Source: an uncultured Eubacteriales bacterium
GTDB lineage: Bacteria > Bacillota > Clostridia > Peptostreptococcales > Anaerovoracaceae
NCBI GenBank assembly: GCA_905206455.1
Contig: CAJLHL010000012.1
Location: 1 to 31,647, forward strand
Length of the DNA: 31,647 bases
Direction of reading: 5' to 3'
The position numbers and the translations under genes are program-made. Positions 14,713 to 22,189 of this stretch are shown in pieces. The notes below the pieces were generated by a model that ran no database searches, was not told where the DNA came from, and was given only the letters and a program-made list of their open reading frames with translations. Each line of letters begins with the position of its first letter. The first letter of the stretch is position 1.

Positions 14713-14883
14713 TCAGCCGAAAATAACGGCTACCGGCGATAAAATGACCGACAGAATGATCAGCGCAAAGATATATTTCAAATATTTTCCCATACTCCCT
14801 CCGGGAAAAATGCCCTCAAAAAAAGCGGACGCCGCCACCAGAAATACGATTGTCATCACCCATTCCCGCACATATTGACTCAT
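14713..14883 (-). CDS. spoIIIAF: Minimal SpoIIIAF (membrane part only)
   Basis: A 56-codon frame in the spoIIIAF position between AE and AG. It starts MSQYVREWVMTIVFLVA and continues GGSMGKYLKYIFALIILSV then SPVAVIFG before TGA. This matches the N-terminal two-helix part of SpoIIIAF, including the S-M-x-K-Y loop. The usual C-terminal soluble domain (family length about 170-210) is absent, and the 62 nt before spoIIIAG cannot hold it. AGGGGG lies about 8 nt upstream of ATG 14883. It is either a natural reduction or a truncated gene; the rest of the operon is intact. Confidence 0.8.
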   Translation of the reverse strand: MSQYVREWVMTIVFLVAASAFFEGIFPGGSMGKYLKYIFALIILSVILSPVAVIFG

Positions 14884-14963
14884 CTCTCTTTCCCCCTATC
14901 ATTCCGCCCGTCATCTGTCAAATTTTCACCGCCGCAGAAATTTCTCGGCACATTTATCCTCAT
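14880..14963 (-). CDS. Possible 27-codon ORF coupled to spoIIIAF
   Basis: ATG 14963 has AAAGGAGA about 10 nt upstream. The 27-codon frame (starting MRINVPRNFCGGENL) ends with a TGA overlapping the spoIIIAF ATG as ATGA. No homology is recognised. It may be only a translational coupler filling the 127-nt gap after spoIIIAE, or non-coding. Confidence 0.3.
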   Translation of the reverse strand: MRINVPRNFCGGENLTDDGRNDRGKER

Positions 14964-15010
14964 CGCTGCGGTTCTCTCCTTTCGCATTCGCACGTTTCCG
15001 CGCCGGCGCG

Positions 15011-16096
15011 TCAGAGAGACGGAACGAAGCGAAGCACACAGGTGAAGAAAATGACAAACATAAGGCTGGAAAGGAATAGCAGCGCCGCCATAACCGTAGC
15101 CGCGGAAGCCAATTCCCCCATGCAGTCAGACATCGCATCATCTCCTGCCGGTTCCAGGACCAGCGAAGTCGCACGAAAAATGAGAACCACACACACGGAT
15201 TTTACAAGAGGACCGATCAGGAGAAGAACTAATATGATGACTCCTGCCACGCCGATCCCTCCCCGGATACTCTTGAGGCAGGCGATGATCATCTCGAGAG
15301 AGTCCGCGGTAAATCCGCCTACCAGCGGGATGAGATTATCGAGGGAATAGCGGGCTGTCCGCATCAGCATATCGTCCGCTGATTTCGTCATAATCCCCTG
15401 AATCGCAGTCAGTCCGGTAAATAGTGTAATGGAAAGACCCATGCCGAAAACTGCGGCTGTCCTGAGAAATTTCGCCGTTTTCTTGATATAGCTCCGTTTT
15501 CCTACGCTGCTGACGACAGAAAAAATCCCCGATACGAATACCATCGGCATGAGGATAAACCGGACCCAGGCGGAAAAAGCCGTCACCGCAGCCGTCACTA
15601 CAGCGCTGAGCACCGCTGCGGAAGAGGCCCCGCCCGATACGGCGGTGACTGCAAAGATGACCGGCAGCGACACCGACATGAGATTTGTCATCGCAGAAAC
15701 CGCGCCGAGACTCCCCTGATAGATATTATAAAATGCCGTCAGACAGATTCCCGCCGCCATAAAAGAACAGATGACGGAGGACATCCCCGACGCCGTACCG
15801 CTGCCGAACCCGGAAGCGAAACTGCTGAGAATTCCGGCGGCGATACAGATACAGATCAGCTGCGCCGCCAGACTGACCAGCCCCCGGATTTCTCCGAAAA
15901 ACATGGTTTTCAGCAGATCCAGTACTTTCTCCTGATTGACCGCGGCGTCGCCCGACAACATGTTCAGCACGATTTCCTTCACGCTGAAATTCTGCGCCAC
16001 CTCCCGGGGCACGTCCGCCGCCCGCAGGATGCCTTCCATGCCAGCGGTATTGAGCGACTCAGCCTGAGACCGAAAAATATCACTGTAATCGATCAT
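15011..16096 (-). CDS. spoIIIAE: Stage III sporulation protein AE
   Basis: A 361-residue polytopic membrane protein with about seven to eight hydrophobic segments from residue 75 on. Diagnostic stretches include FYNIYQGSLGAVSAMTNLM, LPVIFAVTAVSGGASSAAV, the KRSYIKKTAKFLRTAAVFG loop and SLDNLIPLVGGFTADSLE. SpoIIIAE is a channel component in the mother-cell membrane that faces the forespore. The family often has a longer N-terminus with a signal peptide; here the N-terminal ~70 residues are soluble and lack one. ATG 16096 has only a weak ribosome binding site. The gap to spoIIIAD is 71 nt. Confidence 0.95.
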   Translation of the reverse strand: MIDYSDIFRSQAESLNTAGMEGILRAADVPREVAQNFSVKEIVLNMLSGDAAVNQEKVLDLLKTMFFGEIRGLVSLAAQLICICIAAGILSSFASGFGSGTASGMSSVICSFMAAGICLTAFYNIYQGSLGAVSAMTNLMSVSLPVIFAVTAVSGGASSAAVLSAVVTAAVTAFSAWVRFILMPMVFVSGIFSVVSSVGKRSYIKKTAKFLRTAAVFGMGLSITLFTGLTAIQGIMTKSADDMLMRTARYSLDNLIPLVGGFTADSLEMIIACLKSIRGGIGVAGVIILVLLLIGPLVKSVCVVLIFRATSLVLEPAGDDAMSDCMGELASAATVMAALLFLSSLMFVIFFTCVLRFVPSL

Positions 16097-16167
16097 GGCA
16101 GTCTTCGCTCATTTCTCCGCCCGCCGGATTCCCGTTTTCTTCTTTTGTACATATATTTTTCCCTCCG

Positions 16168-16551
16168 TCAGATTTCAAGTAACATCTGAAGCATTCGAAT
16201 CAGCGACGTAAATACCGGCAGAGCCGCGTAAAAGATAAAAATCTTTCCCGCCATCTCCACCTTGGAGGCGATGCCATTTTCCCCGGCGTCCCGGCAGACC
16301 TGCGCCGAAAAATCGGTGAGATAGGCGATGCCGATCACTTTCAGCAGCACAGGGAAATAGACTCCCGCGCTGCCGGATTTCTGAAACAGCCCTGATACGC
16401 CCGAAATGATGCCTTCCAGCTGAGAGTAGACCATGGCAAACAGTACCAGACCGCTGGCCGCTGAAATATAGATGGAGAATTCCGGACGCCAGGAGCGGAC
16501 CGCCAGCGACAATACCGCACATATCAGTCCCACAGCTGCAATCTGAAACAT
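16168..16551 (-). CDS. spoIIIAD: Stage III sporulation protein AD
   Basis: A 127-residue protein with four hydrophobic segments. The core LLKVIGIAYLTDFSAQVCRDAGENGIASKVEMAGK region is the family signature (shown here in part: YLTDFSAQVCRDAGENG). Usual length is 126-133. SpoIIIAD is a membrane component of the SpoIIIA complex, paralogous to AC. ATG 16551 has AAGGAGG 4 nt upstream. It starts 13 nt after the spoIIIAC stop. Confidence 0.95.
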   Translation of the reverse strand: MFQIAAVGLICAVLSLAVRSWRPEFSIYISAASGLVLFAMVYSQLEGIISGVSGLFQKSGSAGVYFPVLLKVIGIAYLTDFSAQVCRDAGENGIASKVEMAGKIFIFYAALPVFTSLIRMLQMLLEI

Positions 16552-16564
16552 AGCGCCTCCTTTT

Positions 16565-16765
16565 TCAGAGCATAAACATCGTCTTTACCGCCGAAAAGAA
16601 CTGACTGATCATCGAAATGATGATGAAGAGCACCACGACGATCCCCGCCAGTGTGGTCATCATCGCCTGATCCTCTCTGCCCGCCCGAATCAGCACCTGG
16701 TTCAGTACCGCCACGATAATGCCGATGGCGGCGATTTTAAAAATCATATCTACATTAATATCCAA
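16565..16765 (-). CDS. spoIIIAC: Stage III sporulation protein AC
   Basis: A 66-residue two-helix membrane protein beginning MDINVDMIFKIAAIGIIVAV and carrying the LIRAGREDQAMMTTLAGIV motif typical of SpoIIIAC. The start codon is TTG 16765, with GGAAGGGG 7 nt upstream; no ATG fits as well. It follows spoIIIAB by 25 nt. Confidence 0.95.
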   Translation of the reverse strand: MDINVDMIFKIAAIGIIVAVLNQVLIRAGREDQAMMTTLAGIVVVLFIIISMISQFFSAVKTMFML

Positions 16766-16790
16766 TGTATGACCCCTTCCTGCCGTTCTT

Positions 16791-17327
16791 TCAGAAAACG
16801 AGAATAGCGGCGGCGCATCCGGCAGTCAGTCCCAGAGTCTTATACAGCCGGGAACGGGATTCTTTCTCCTTGCGCGCCTCCAGCAGGCGAACCTCCAGTT
16901 CTTCTGCTGTCTTTTCCAGATAACGGCACTGCCCCTCGATATCGTCTCTTCCCAGCCGCAGTCCTGCGGACATCAGCGCCAGACGATCGCTGTCCTTCAG
17001 CGGCGGCCGGCGGCCGAACACATTTTCCACGGAACTGCGCCACATCGTCTCGGTATCTCTTCCGCGGCAGTGATTCAGCTGATCCTGAAACTCGGAAAAG
17101 AGAGAGACACAGCAGCCGGAGCAGGAAGACGTCAGCCTCTGCGCCACGCGTTCCAGCCGGTCGTGGGTATAGTAGATTTCATTGCGGAAGAGACGAATCC
17201 CGCTGATAAGTTCTGCGATCATCTCTTCCCGCTTTGTCAGCTGAGACGCCTGATATTGCCCGGCGGCGGCCCCGGACACCGCCAGCGCTGCCGCCGTCAT
17301 CATTTTCACTGTCATAGCGTCAATCAT
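16791..17327 (-). CDS. spoIIIAB: Stage III sporulation protein AB
   Basis: A 178-residue protein with an N-terminal membrane helix (MMTAAALAVSGAAAGQY) and a C-terminal one (LGLTAGCAAAILVF). The central helices resemble GspF/T2SS platform proteins. REEMIAELISGIRLFRNEIYYTHDRL is the family region (shown in part: GIRLFRNEIYYTH), and the LGRDDIEGQCRYLEKTAEE segment is also typical. It overlaps the 3' end of spoIIIAA by 8 nt, with GGGAG about 10 nt before ATG 17327. It is thought to work with the SpoIIIAA ATPase at the mother-cell face of the channel. Confidence 0.94.
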   Translation of the reverse strand: MIDAMTVKMMTAAALAVSGAAAGQYQASQLTKREEMIAELISGIRLFRNEIYYTHDRLERVAQRLTSSCSGCCVSLFSEFQDQLNHCRGRDTETMWRSSVENVFGRRPPLKDSDRLALMSAGLRLGRDDIEGQCRYLEKTAEELEVRLLEARKEKESRSRLYKTLGLTAGCAAAILVF

Positions 17328-18387
17328 GTCGTTCGGTCTCCCATTTCATTTCCCTGGGATGAATCAGACTCAGCCCTGAGGAATTTTTGATATCGGCTAC
17401 AGTTCCCGGCGCCGGCGTGTCCGTCAGAAAGATCAGCCGGCGGATGATGCCTTTTTTCACAAAAGGACCGACATGAGAATGAAGCACATCTTCAAACGAT
17501 TCTCCGTGCATAGTAGCCGCCACAGCTACGCCGGACACACACGCCCGTTCGATGGCGGCGACGTCCGCTTTCGTTCCGATTTCATCCACAGCGATCACAT
17601 CCGGCGACATGGAACGAATCAGCATGAGAATGCCCGTATCCTTGGGGCAGGAATCCATCACATCCGTTCTGGGTCCCAGATCAAACCCGCAGATTCCCCC
17701 GGAAGCGCCTGCAATCTCACACCGTTCATCACATACGCCCACTTTGTAGCCCCCATTGGACAGATTTCGGATCACATCCCTCAAAACCGTCGTCTTTCCG
17801 CATTTGGGCGGTGAGACGATGAGTGTATGCAACACCCGTCCTCTGGCATCGATGAGATGAGGAAAAATACCATCCGACACACCGATGATCTCCTGGCCCC
17901 TCCGTATGTTGACAGAGGAGATATCGCGGATCCCCGCGATGTTTCCGTGACCGTCGGTAACCGCTCTTCCGCAGATCCCTACTCTGTGACCTCCGTCTAA
18001 GGTGACAAAGCCGTTTCTCAGATCCTCCTGATAGGAGTATGCGGAATGGCGCATCAAAGAGTGAAAAATCTTTTCCACTTCCTCCTGAGAAAGGTTCTTT
18101 TCTCCCGACCGATACATCTCATACTCTTTGCCGCCGGCATACACCATCACCGGCCGCCCCGCCCGGAAGCGTATCTCCTCTAATGACCTGCTCATCTTGT
18201 CCGGCATCATACGCAGAGTTCTCGCGATATCGTCCGGCAGGCCGGATACGATTTCTTCCAGTGCACGTCCCGTTTTTCGGCGTTCCCTGACATTTTCCTG
18301 CGGTAACGCGGGCAGCTGACGCTGCCCGCGAATCTGACCGTAAGCGTATGGCCGCCGGGCCACTTTTCTTCCTGCTGCCTCATTCAT
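17320..18387 (-). CDS. spoIIIAA: Stage III sporulation protein AA (secretion-type ATPase)
   Basis: A 355-residue ATPase of the type II/IV secretion family that powers or gates the SpoIIIA-SpoIIQ channel. Walker A is PPKCGKTT (193-200) and Walker B is DVIAVDE (263-269). RNGFVTLDGGHRVGICGRAV and the arginine-containing IRDISSVNIR region are diagnostic. The first ~40 residues are a basic extension not usual in the family, yet ATG 18387 has an AGGAGG ribosome binding site, so I keep it. It is the first gene of the operon. A clear sigma-E promoter was not found upstream; a CATATGAT resembling a -10 lies at 18533-18540 but has no matching -35. Confidence 0.95.
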   Translation of the reverse strand: MNEAAGRKVARRPYAYGQIRGQRQLPALPQENVRERRKTGRALEEIVSGLPDDIARTLRMMPDKMSRSLEEIRFRAGRPVMVYAGGKEYEMYRSGEKNLSQEEVEKIFHSLMRHSAYSYQEDLRNGFVTLDGGHRVGICGRAVTDGHGNIAGIRDISSVNIRRGQEIIGVSDGIFPHLIDARGRVLHTLIVSPPKCGKTTVLRDVIRNLSNGGYKVGVCDERCEIAGASGGICGFDLGPRTDVMDSCPKDTGILMLIRSMSPDVIAVDEIGTKADVAAIERACVSGVAVAATMHGESFEDVLHSHVGPFVKKGIIRRLIFLTDTPAPGTVADIKNSSGLSLIHPREMKWETERHD

Positions 18388-18570
18388 CTTTTGTATCTCC
18401 CTCCTGTATCACTTCCGCCCCAAGACGGCATTCTTCTTTTCACCGGCGAAAAATCTGCGGCGAATCCTTCTGCAGCGGCGCATCCGACCCGAAATGCGGC
18501 TAAAATGCGCCCGAAATGTTTGTCCCTGATTAATCATATGAGGGTCGTCCGGATTTAGAACTCTGCAGAG

Positions 18571-18625
18571 ACAAAAAACACAGAAAGGAACTCCCCGCAC
18601 GGGGAATCCCTTTCTGTGTTTTTGT
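18571..18625. terminator. Strong bidirectional intrinsic terminator
   Basis: ACACAGAAAGG pairs with CCTTTCTGTGT, and the inner ACTCCCC-GCAC-GGGGAAT hairpin extends it to about 23 pairs. It is flanked by A6 on the left and T5 on the right, so a U tract follows on either strand. On the minus strand it would end any transcript coming from 18962-18990 before spoIIIAA. Confidence 0.85.
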
Positions 18626-18790
18626 GGCTTATCTTGTGCGTTATGCAGAATAAAGGTACTTACATATGTGGCATGGAAAAATTTGGTCTTTTCTTCGCTG
18701 AAGAACTGAAGCAGCGAAAAAGAATAGTACCGCTTCTCCTCGAGAATACCGTCGGAAAATCTTCTGCTGATGCAGACTTCAAGAAAAAGC

Positions 18791-18911
18791 ATAAGGCCGC
18801 TGGTTGTTTATCATTCACGAAAGTTTACGCTTAACTTCAGATGTAACTTTAAAATTACCCGCAAAGCGGAAACGATAACGTATCATCTATATGCACCCTC
18901 GGCGGCCTTAT
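18791..18911 (-). ncRNA. Candidate structured RNA with a 10-bp closing stem
   Basis: ATAAGGCCGC (18791-18800) and GCGGCCTTAT (18902-18911) are perfect inverted repeats around 101 nt. On the minus strand the interior folds as an AGATG/CATCT arm holding CCGC-TTT-GCGG, and an AAGTT/AACTT hairpin, giving a three-way junction. I do not recognise a known riboswitch, SRP, RNase P, tmRNA or 6S signature. Strand is uncertain: on the plus strand the closing stem is followed by ATTTATTTTTTATTT, like a terminator. Confidence 0.4.
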
Positions 18912-18961
18912 TTATTTTTTATTTGTCAACTTATAATTAGCACACTTATTTTTCTATTTAA

Positions 18962-18990
18962 AAAATAACATATCATACTTGTTGTGTCAA
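18962..18990 (-). promoter_or_regulatory. Candidate promoter of the structured RNA
   Basis: On the minus strand a perfect TTGACA (18990-18985), 17 nt, then TATTTT (18967-18962). A transcript starting near 18955 would include the three-way junction and end at the hairpin 18571-18625, a length of about 385 nt. Confidence 0.45.
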
Positions 18991-19031
18991 TGAGATTGTG
19001 ATATTTTTTACAAATTTTTCTGCGACTTACC

Positions 19032-20264
19032 TTACGGTCTCTTTCTCCGCAGCATATAAGACGCGCCTACCGGGAAACGAACCTTCATGCGGAGCATCTG
19101 CTGCGCATGCGGCGCTACTTCCACCGGTTTGCCGCTCTCAGCGTCGAAAAGCTCCTCTACCGTCTGAGTGAAGAAAGACGCGCTTCCGGGACCGAAAATT
19201 TCGATCTCATCGCCGACGCGGAAATGATTCCTCTGCTCGATCAGCGCGCTGCCGGTTTCGCCGTCATACGACCGGACGATTCCGATAAAGTCGTACTTCC
19301 GGATATAGGCGCTGGATTCGTAATTCTGGGCGCTCTCATCAGGTCTGCCCAAGAAAAAACCTGTGGTAAAGTGACGATTGCTGACCTTCGACAATTCTTC
19401 CAGCCATTCCGGGCGAAACCGATACGATGCGGGATCCGCATAATAGCGGTCGATCGCTTCCCGATAGACACGGACGACTGTCGCCGCGTAAAAAATCGTC
19501 TTCATCCGGCCTTCGATCTTCGCCGAGGCGATTCCCGCTTCCACCATTTCCGGAATATGGCCGATCATGCAGAGATCTTTGGAATTAAACACGTACGTGC
19601 CGCGCTGGTCTTCCTCTACAGGAAAATATTCCCCCGGCCGTTTTTCTTCCATCAGACTGTAATTCCAGCGGCAGGGATGGGCGCAGGCTCCGCGGTTGGC
19701 GTCCCTAACCGTCATAAAATTGCTCATCAGACACCTGCCGGAATAAGAGATACACATGGCTCCGTGAACAAAAGCTTCGATCTCCATATCTTCCGGAATC
19801 TCGCGGCGAAATTCCCGCAGTTCCTCAAAAGACATCTCTCTGGCCGCCACGATACGGGATATGCCCATGTCATACCAGAACTTCGCAGTCATATAATTCG
19901 TCGTATTCGCCTGTGTGCTCAGATGGAGTACAGCATCCGGCAGAATTTCCCGAAATACGGCGATCACACCTGGATCGGATACGAGAAAAGCGTCGATTTC
20001 CAGATCAGCGATCCCTCTGAGAAAATCCGGAAGAAGACGAATATCTTCATTATGAGCGAAGATATTTACCGTCATATAGATCCTTTTTCCTCGTTCGTGA
20101 GCGTATTTCGCTCCCTCACGGATTTCTTCCTTTGTAAAATTGCCGGCGCCGGCCCGCAGACCGAAAGCTTCGCCCCCGAAATAGACGGCATCGGCTCCGT
20201 AATCTATCGCGATTTTCAGTTTTTCCAAATCGCCGGCAGGCGCCAGCAGTTCCATTTTTTTCAT
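19032..20264 (-). CDS. trhP: U32-family tRNA hydroxylation protein TrhP
   Basis: A 410-residue U32 'peptidase' of the YrrO/TrhP type. It starts MELLAPAGDLEKLKIAIDYG and has YFGGEAFGLRAGAGNFT. The U32 signature EAFVHGAMCISYSGRCLMSN is followed by RGACAHPCRW, with conserved cysteines that may bind a cofactor cluster. A C-terminal beta-barrel domain occupies about 330-410. TrhP is required for prephenate-dependent formation of 5-hydroxyuridine at tRNA position 34. The next gene upstream, trmR, methylates that hydroxyl, so both steps are encoded side by side, as in Bacillus yrrMNO. The gap between them is 7 nt. Confidence 0.9.
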   Translation of the reverse strand: MKKMELLAPAGDLEKLKIAIDYGADAVYFGGEAFGLRAGAGNFTKEEIREGAKYAHERGKRIYMTVNIFAHNEDIRLLPDFLRGIADLEIDAFLVSDPGVIAVFREILPDAVLHLSTQANTTNYMTAKFWYDMGISRIVAAREMSFEELREFRREIPEDMEIEAFVHGAMCISYSGRCLMSNFMTVRDANRGACAHPCRWNYSLMEEKRPGEYFPVEEDQRGTYVFNSKDLCMIGHIPEMVEAGIASAKIEGRMKTIFYAATVVRVYREAIDRYYADPASYRFRPEWLEELSKVSNRHFTTGFFLGRPDESAQNYESSAYIRKYDFIGIVRSYDGETGSALIEQRNHFRVGDEIEIFGPGSASFFTQTVEELFDAESGKPVEVAPHAQQMLRMKVRFPVGASYMLRRKRP

Positions 20265-20271
20265 CGTTATT

Positions 20272-20952
20272 TCATCCTCTGCTTCCCGCGTCGATCTCCG
20301 TTTGATCGCTCGCCACTATGCTCAGAGCAATTCCGTCTCCGGCGGCGAAAACCGACGTCACCGCAGCATCCGACGCCGTAATATAATCCAGAAATTCTCT
20401 CATTTTCCTGATGCTGGTTCTGTGCTTTCCCTTCGGATCATATTCGTCGGAAGCTGTCATCGCCCGCATCAGAATATTGTCGCAGACGATTGCACCGCCT
20501 TTTCGGCACAGCCTTAAAGCGCCGTCGTAAAAGGCGCGGTAATGACTTTTGGCCGCGTCGATAAACACAAAATCATAGCCCGGCTCCAGCTGATTTAAGG
20601 TCCCTCTTGCATCTCCGAACAGAACTTCGATCTGTTCGCCGTAGCCCAGACGACGAATATTGTCCGAAGCCTTTTCAAACATCACGGGATCTGCCTCCAG
20701 AGTGGTTATTTTCGTACCGGCGCCGCAGACCTGTGCAAAACAGGAGGAAGAATATCCTACCGCCGCACCGATCTCCAGAATCCTGCGGGGCCGTATCAGC
20801 GTCAGCATCGACACCAGAAACCGTTCGGTATCTCTCAGAATTACCGGTATATGATCCGCTTCCGCCTGCCGGCGCAGCTCTGCCAGTTCTGACGTCAGCG
20901 GCCGGTACAAGCCGTCGATGTACCGGGTGACAACTTCATTTGTAATATTCAT
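20272..20952 (-). CDS. trmR: tRNA 5-hydroxyuridine methyltransferase TrmR (YrrM-like)
   Basis: A 226-residue SAM-dependent O-methyltransferase of the class I family also called caffeoyl-CoA type. The SAM loop is ILEIGAAVGYSSSCFA, the acidic residue that binds the ribose is in TTLEADPVMF, and metal-type residues appear in DFVFIDAAKSHY and AIVCDNILM. TrmR converts ho5U34 to mo5U34 in tRNA. I chose ATG 20952 (MNITNEVV); a GTG at 20967 is an alternative with GAGG nearby. It lies between mltG and trhP with short gaps. Confidence 0.88.
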   Translation of the reverse strand: MNITNEVVTRYIDGLYRPLTSELAELRRQAEADHIPVILRDTERFLVSMLTLIRPRRILEIGAAVGYSSSCFAQVCGAGTKITTLEADPVMFEKASDNIRRLGYGEQIEVLFGDARGTLNQLEPGYDFVFIDAAKSHYRAFYDGALRLCRKGGAIVCDNILMRAMTASDEYDPKGKHRTSIRKMREFLDYITASDAAVTSVFAAGDGIALSIVASDQTEIDAGSRG

Positions 20953-20985
20953 ATCTTCAGCTCTCACCTCTGCTCTTTGCCTGTC

Positions 20986-22038
20986 TCACTTCAGTGAATT
21001 GAGATATTCTTCCCTGTACTGAGCGAATTCCGTATCGGTCGCGGCAAAATTATGACTTCCGCTGCCGTCCGGCTTCAGTACGTAAAACAGATAATCCGTC
21101 TCCTCGGGCCAGAGAGCGGCTTCGATTGCTGATTTATGAGGCTGGCAGATCGGACCTGCCGGCAGCCCCTCGACTTTATACGTATTGTAAGGAGAATCGA
21201 CTTCCAGATCCGAATAGGATAAACGGGACTTCTGCTCTCCCAGAGCATACTGAACGGTAGCGTCAATCTGAAGTTTCATTCCGTCCGCCAAGCGATTGTA
21301 AATGACGCTGGCGACCTTCGCCCCTTCTTCCGATACCAGAGTCTCTCTCTGGATCATAGACGCGACGGTGACGATGTCTCTCGGCGTCAGTCCCATCTGC
21401 GCTGCCCGGTCATAGTATTCGTCGGTAAACACCTTGTCAAACTGCGCCAGCAGCATATCTACCAGATCATGAGCGGAAGTGCCCTTCGGAACGAAGTAAG
21501 TCTCCGGATAGAGAAATCCCTCCAGGCGTTTCTCTCCCGATCCCGCGTATTCCATAAAACGATACTCAAATTGGCCGTTCTGTGTTTCTCTGAGGAATTC
21601 CTCCTTCGTGCAGACTCCGGCCTTTTCCGCAGCTTCCGCAACCTGGTCGAGTGTATATCCCTCCGGAATCGTCAGCCTGTTCTGCTCCTGATCTCCGGAA
21701 ATCAGCTTGTCCATAATTTCTTCCGCCGTCATCGCCGGACTCACCTCGTAGACGCCCGCTTTGTACTTTCCGTCGTTTCCCGACAGCCGGGATTTGAGGC
21801 GGAATTTCTGCGCGCTGGCGATAACCCCCTTTTCCTCCAATTTATCTGCGATAGCTGTAGTCGTATCTCCGGAAGCCACTTCCACGAGTATGATCTTATC
21901 CGATCCCGGCGACAGCGCTTTATTCATCGTACTCAGATAATATCCGCCGCCGGCAGCGGCGATGACGATAATCAATAGGAGAATCAGAATGACCGATTTT
22001 CCCCTGCTTTTTTTCTTTGCTTTATTTTCTGTTGCCAC
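20986..22038 (-). CDS. mltG: Endolytic murein transglycosylase MltG
   Basis: A 350-residue membrane-anchored YceG/MltG protein that cleaves nascent glycan strands, releasing growing peptidoglycan. One transmembrane helix (15-36) is preceded by a basic tail. A LysM-like segment follows. The catalytic domain has SMIQRETLVSEEGAKVASV with catalytic-type Glu232, then YNRL, MKLQIDATVQYALG and DSPYNTYKVEGLPAGPI. The start is GTG 22038 with GGGAGG upstream. It heads the mltG-trmR-trhP unit, the same order as yrrL-yrrM-yrrO in Bacillus. Confidence 0.95.
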   Translation of the reverse strand: MATENKAKKKSRGKSVILILLLIIVIAAAGGGYYLSTMNKALSPGSDKIILVEVASGDTTTAIADKLEEKGVIASAQKFRLKSRLSGNDGKYKAGVYEVSPAMTAEEIMDKLISGDQEQNRLTIPEGYTLDQVAEAAEKAGVCTKEEFLRETQNGQFEYRFMEYAGSGEKRLEGFLYPETYFVPKGTSAHDLVDMLLAQFDKVFTDEYYDRAAQMGLTPRDIVTVASMIQRETLVSEEGAKVASVIYNRLADGMKLQIDATVQYALGEQKSRLSYSDLEVDSPYNTYKVEGLPAGPICQPHKSAIEAALWPEETDYLFYVLKPDGSGSHNFAATDTEFAQYREEYLNSLK

Positions 22039-22076
22039 GTATTGTTTCCTCCCTGTTTTTTCAGTTGCTATAATAT

Positions 22077-22105
22077 ATAGTAAAATGATTCCTGTTCTGT
22101 GTCAA
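22077..22105 (-). promoter_or_regulatory. Promoter of the mltG-trmR-trhP unit
   Basis: On the minus strand a perfect TTGACA (22105-22100), 17 nt, TACTAT (22082-22077). The start would be about 35 nt before the mltG GTG. Confidence 0.65.
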
Positions 22106-22189
22106 CGCCGCCTCCGCATACGGAAAGTCCTCCTGACAGGTCATTTTGCAGGACAGAAGATAACGTATTTCAAAAACAGATCTGCCGCC

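Larger units (their letters stand above)
18388..19031. other. Gene-free structured region between spoIIIA and trhP
   Basis: 644 bp with no convincing protein gene. It holds a strong bidirectional hairpin terminator (18571-18625), a 10-bp inverted repeat enclosing ~100 nt that can form a three-way junction (18791-18911), and a candidate minus-strand promoter (18962-18990). The segment nearest spoIIIAA (18388-18570) must hold the spoIIIA promoter but shows nothing distinctive. Confidence 0.6.

Noticed and set aside
18533..18540. CATATGAT as a sigma-E -10 for spoIIIA
   Set aside because: No ATA-type -35 at 16-18 nt upstream; the match is too short to call.
18409..18792. Minus-strand 127-codon frame in the gap before spoIIIA
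   Set aside because: It runs through the strong terminator hairpin, has no ribosome binding site and no recognisable domain.
18616..18834. Plus-strand 72-codon frame in the same gap
   Set aside because: It begins inside the terminator arm; an internal ATG has at best a weak AAAGGT signal. Kept as unlikely.
19107..20381. Plus-strand open frame of 424 codons opposite trhP
   Set aside because: Antisense shadow; TrhP motifs on the minus strand are unambiguous.
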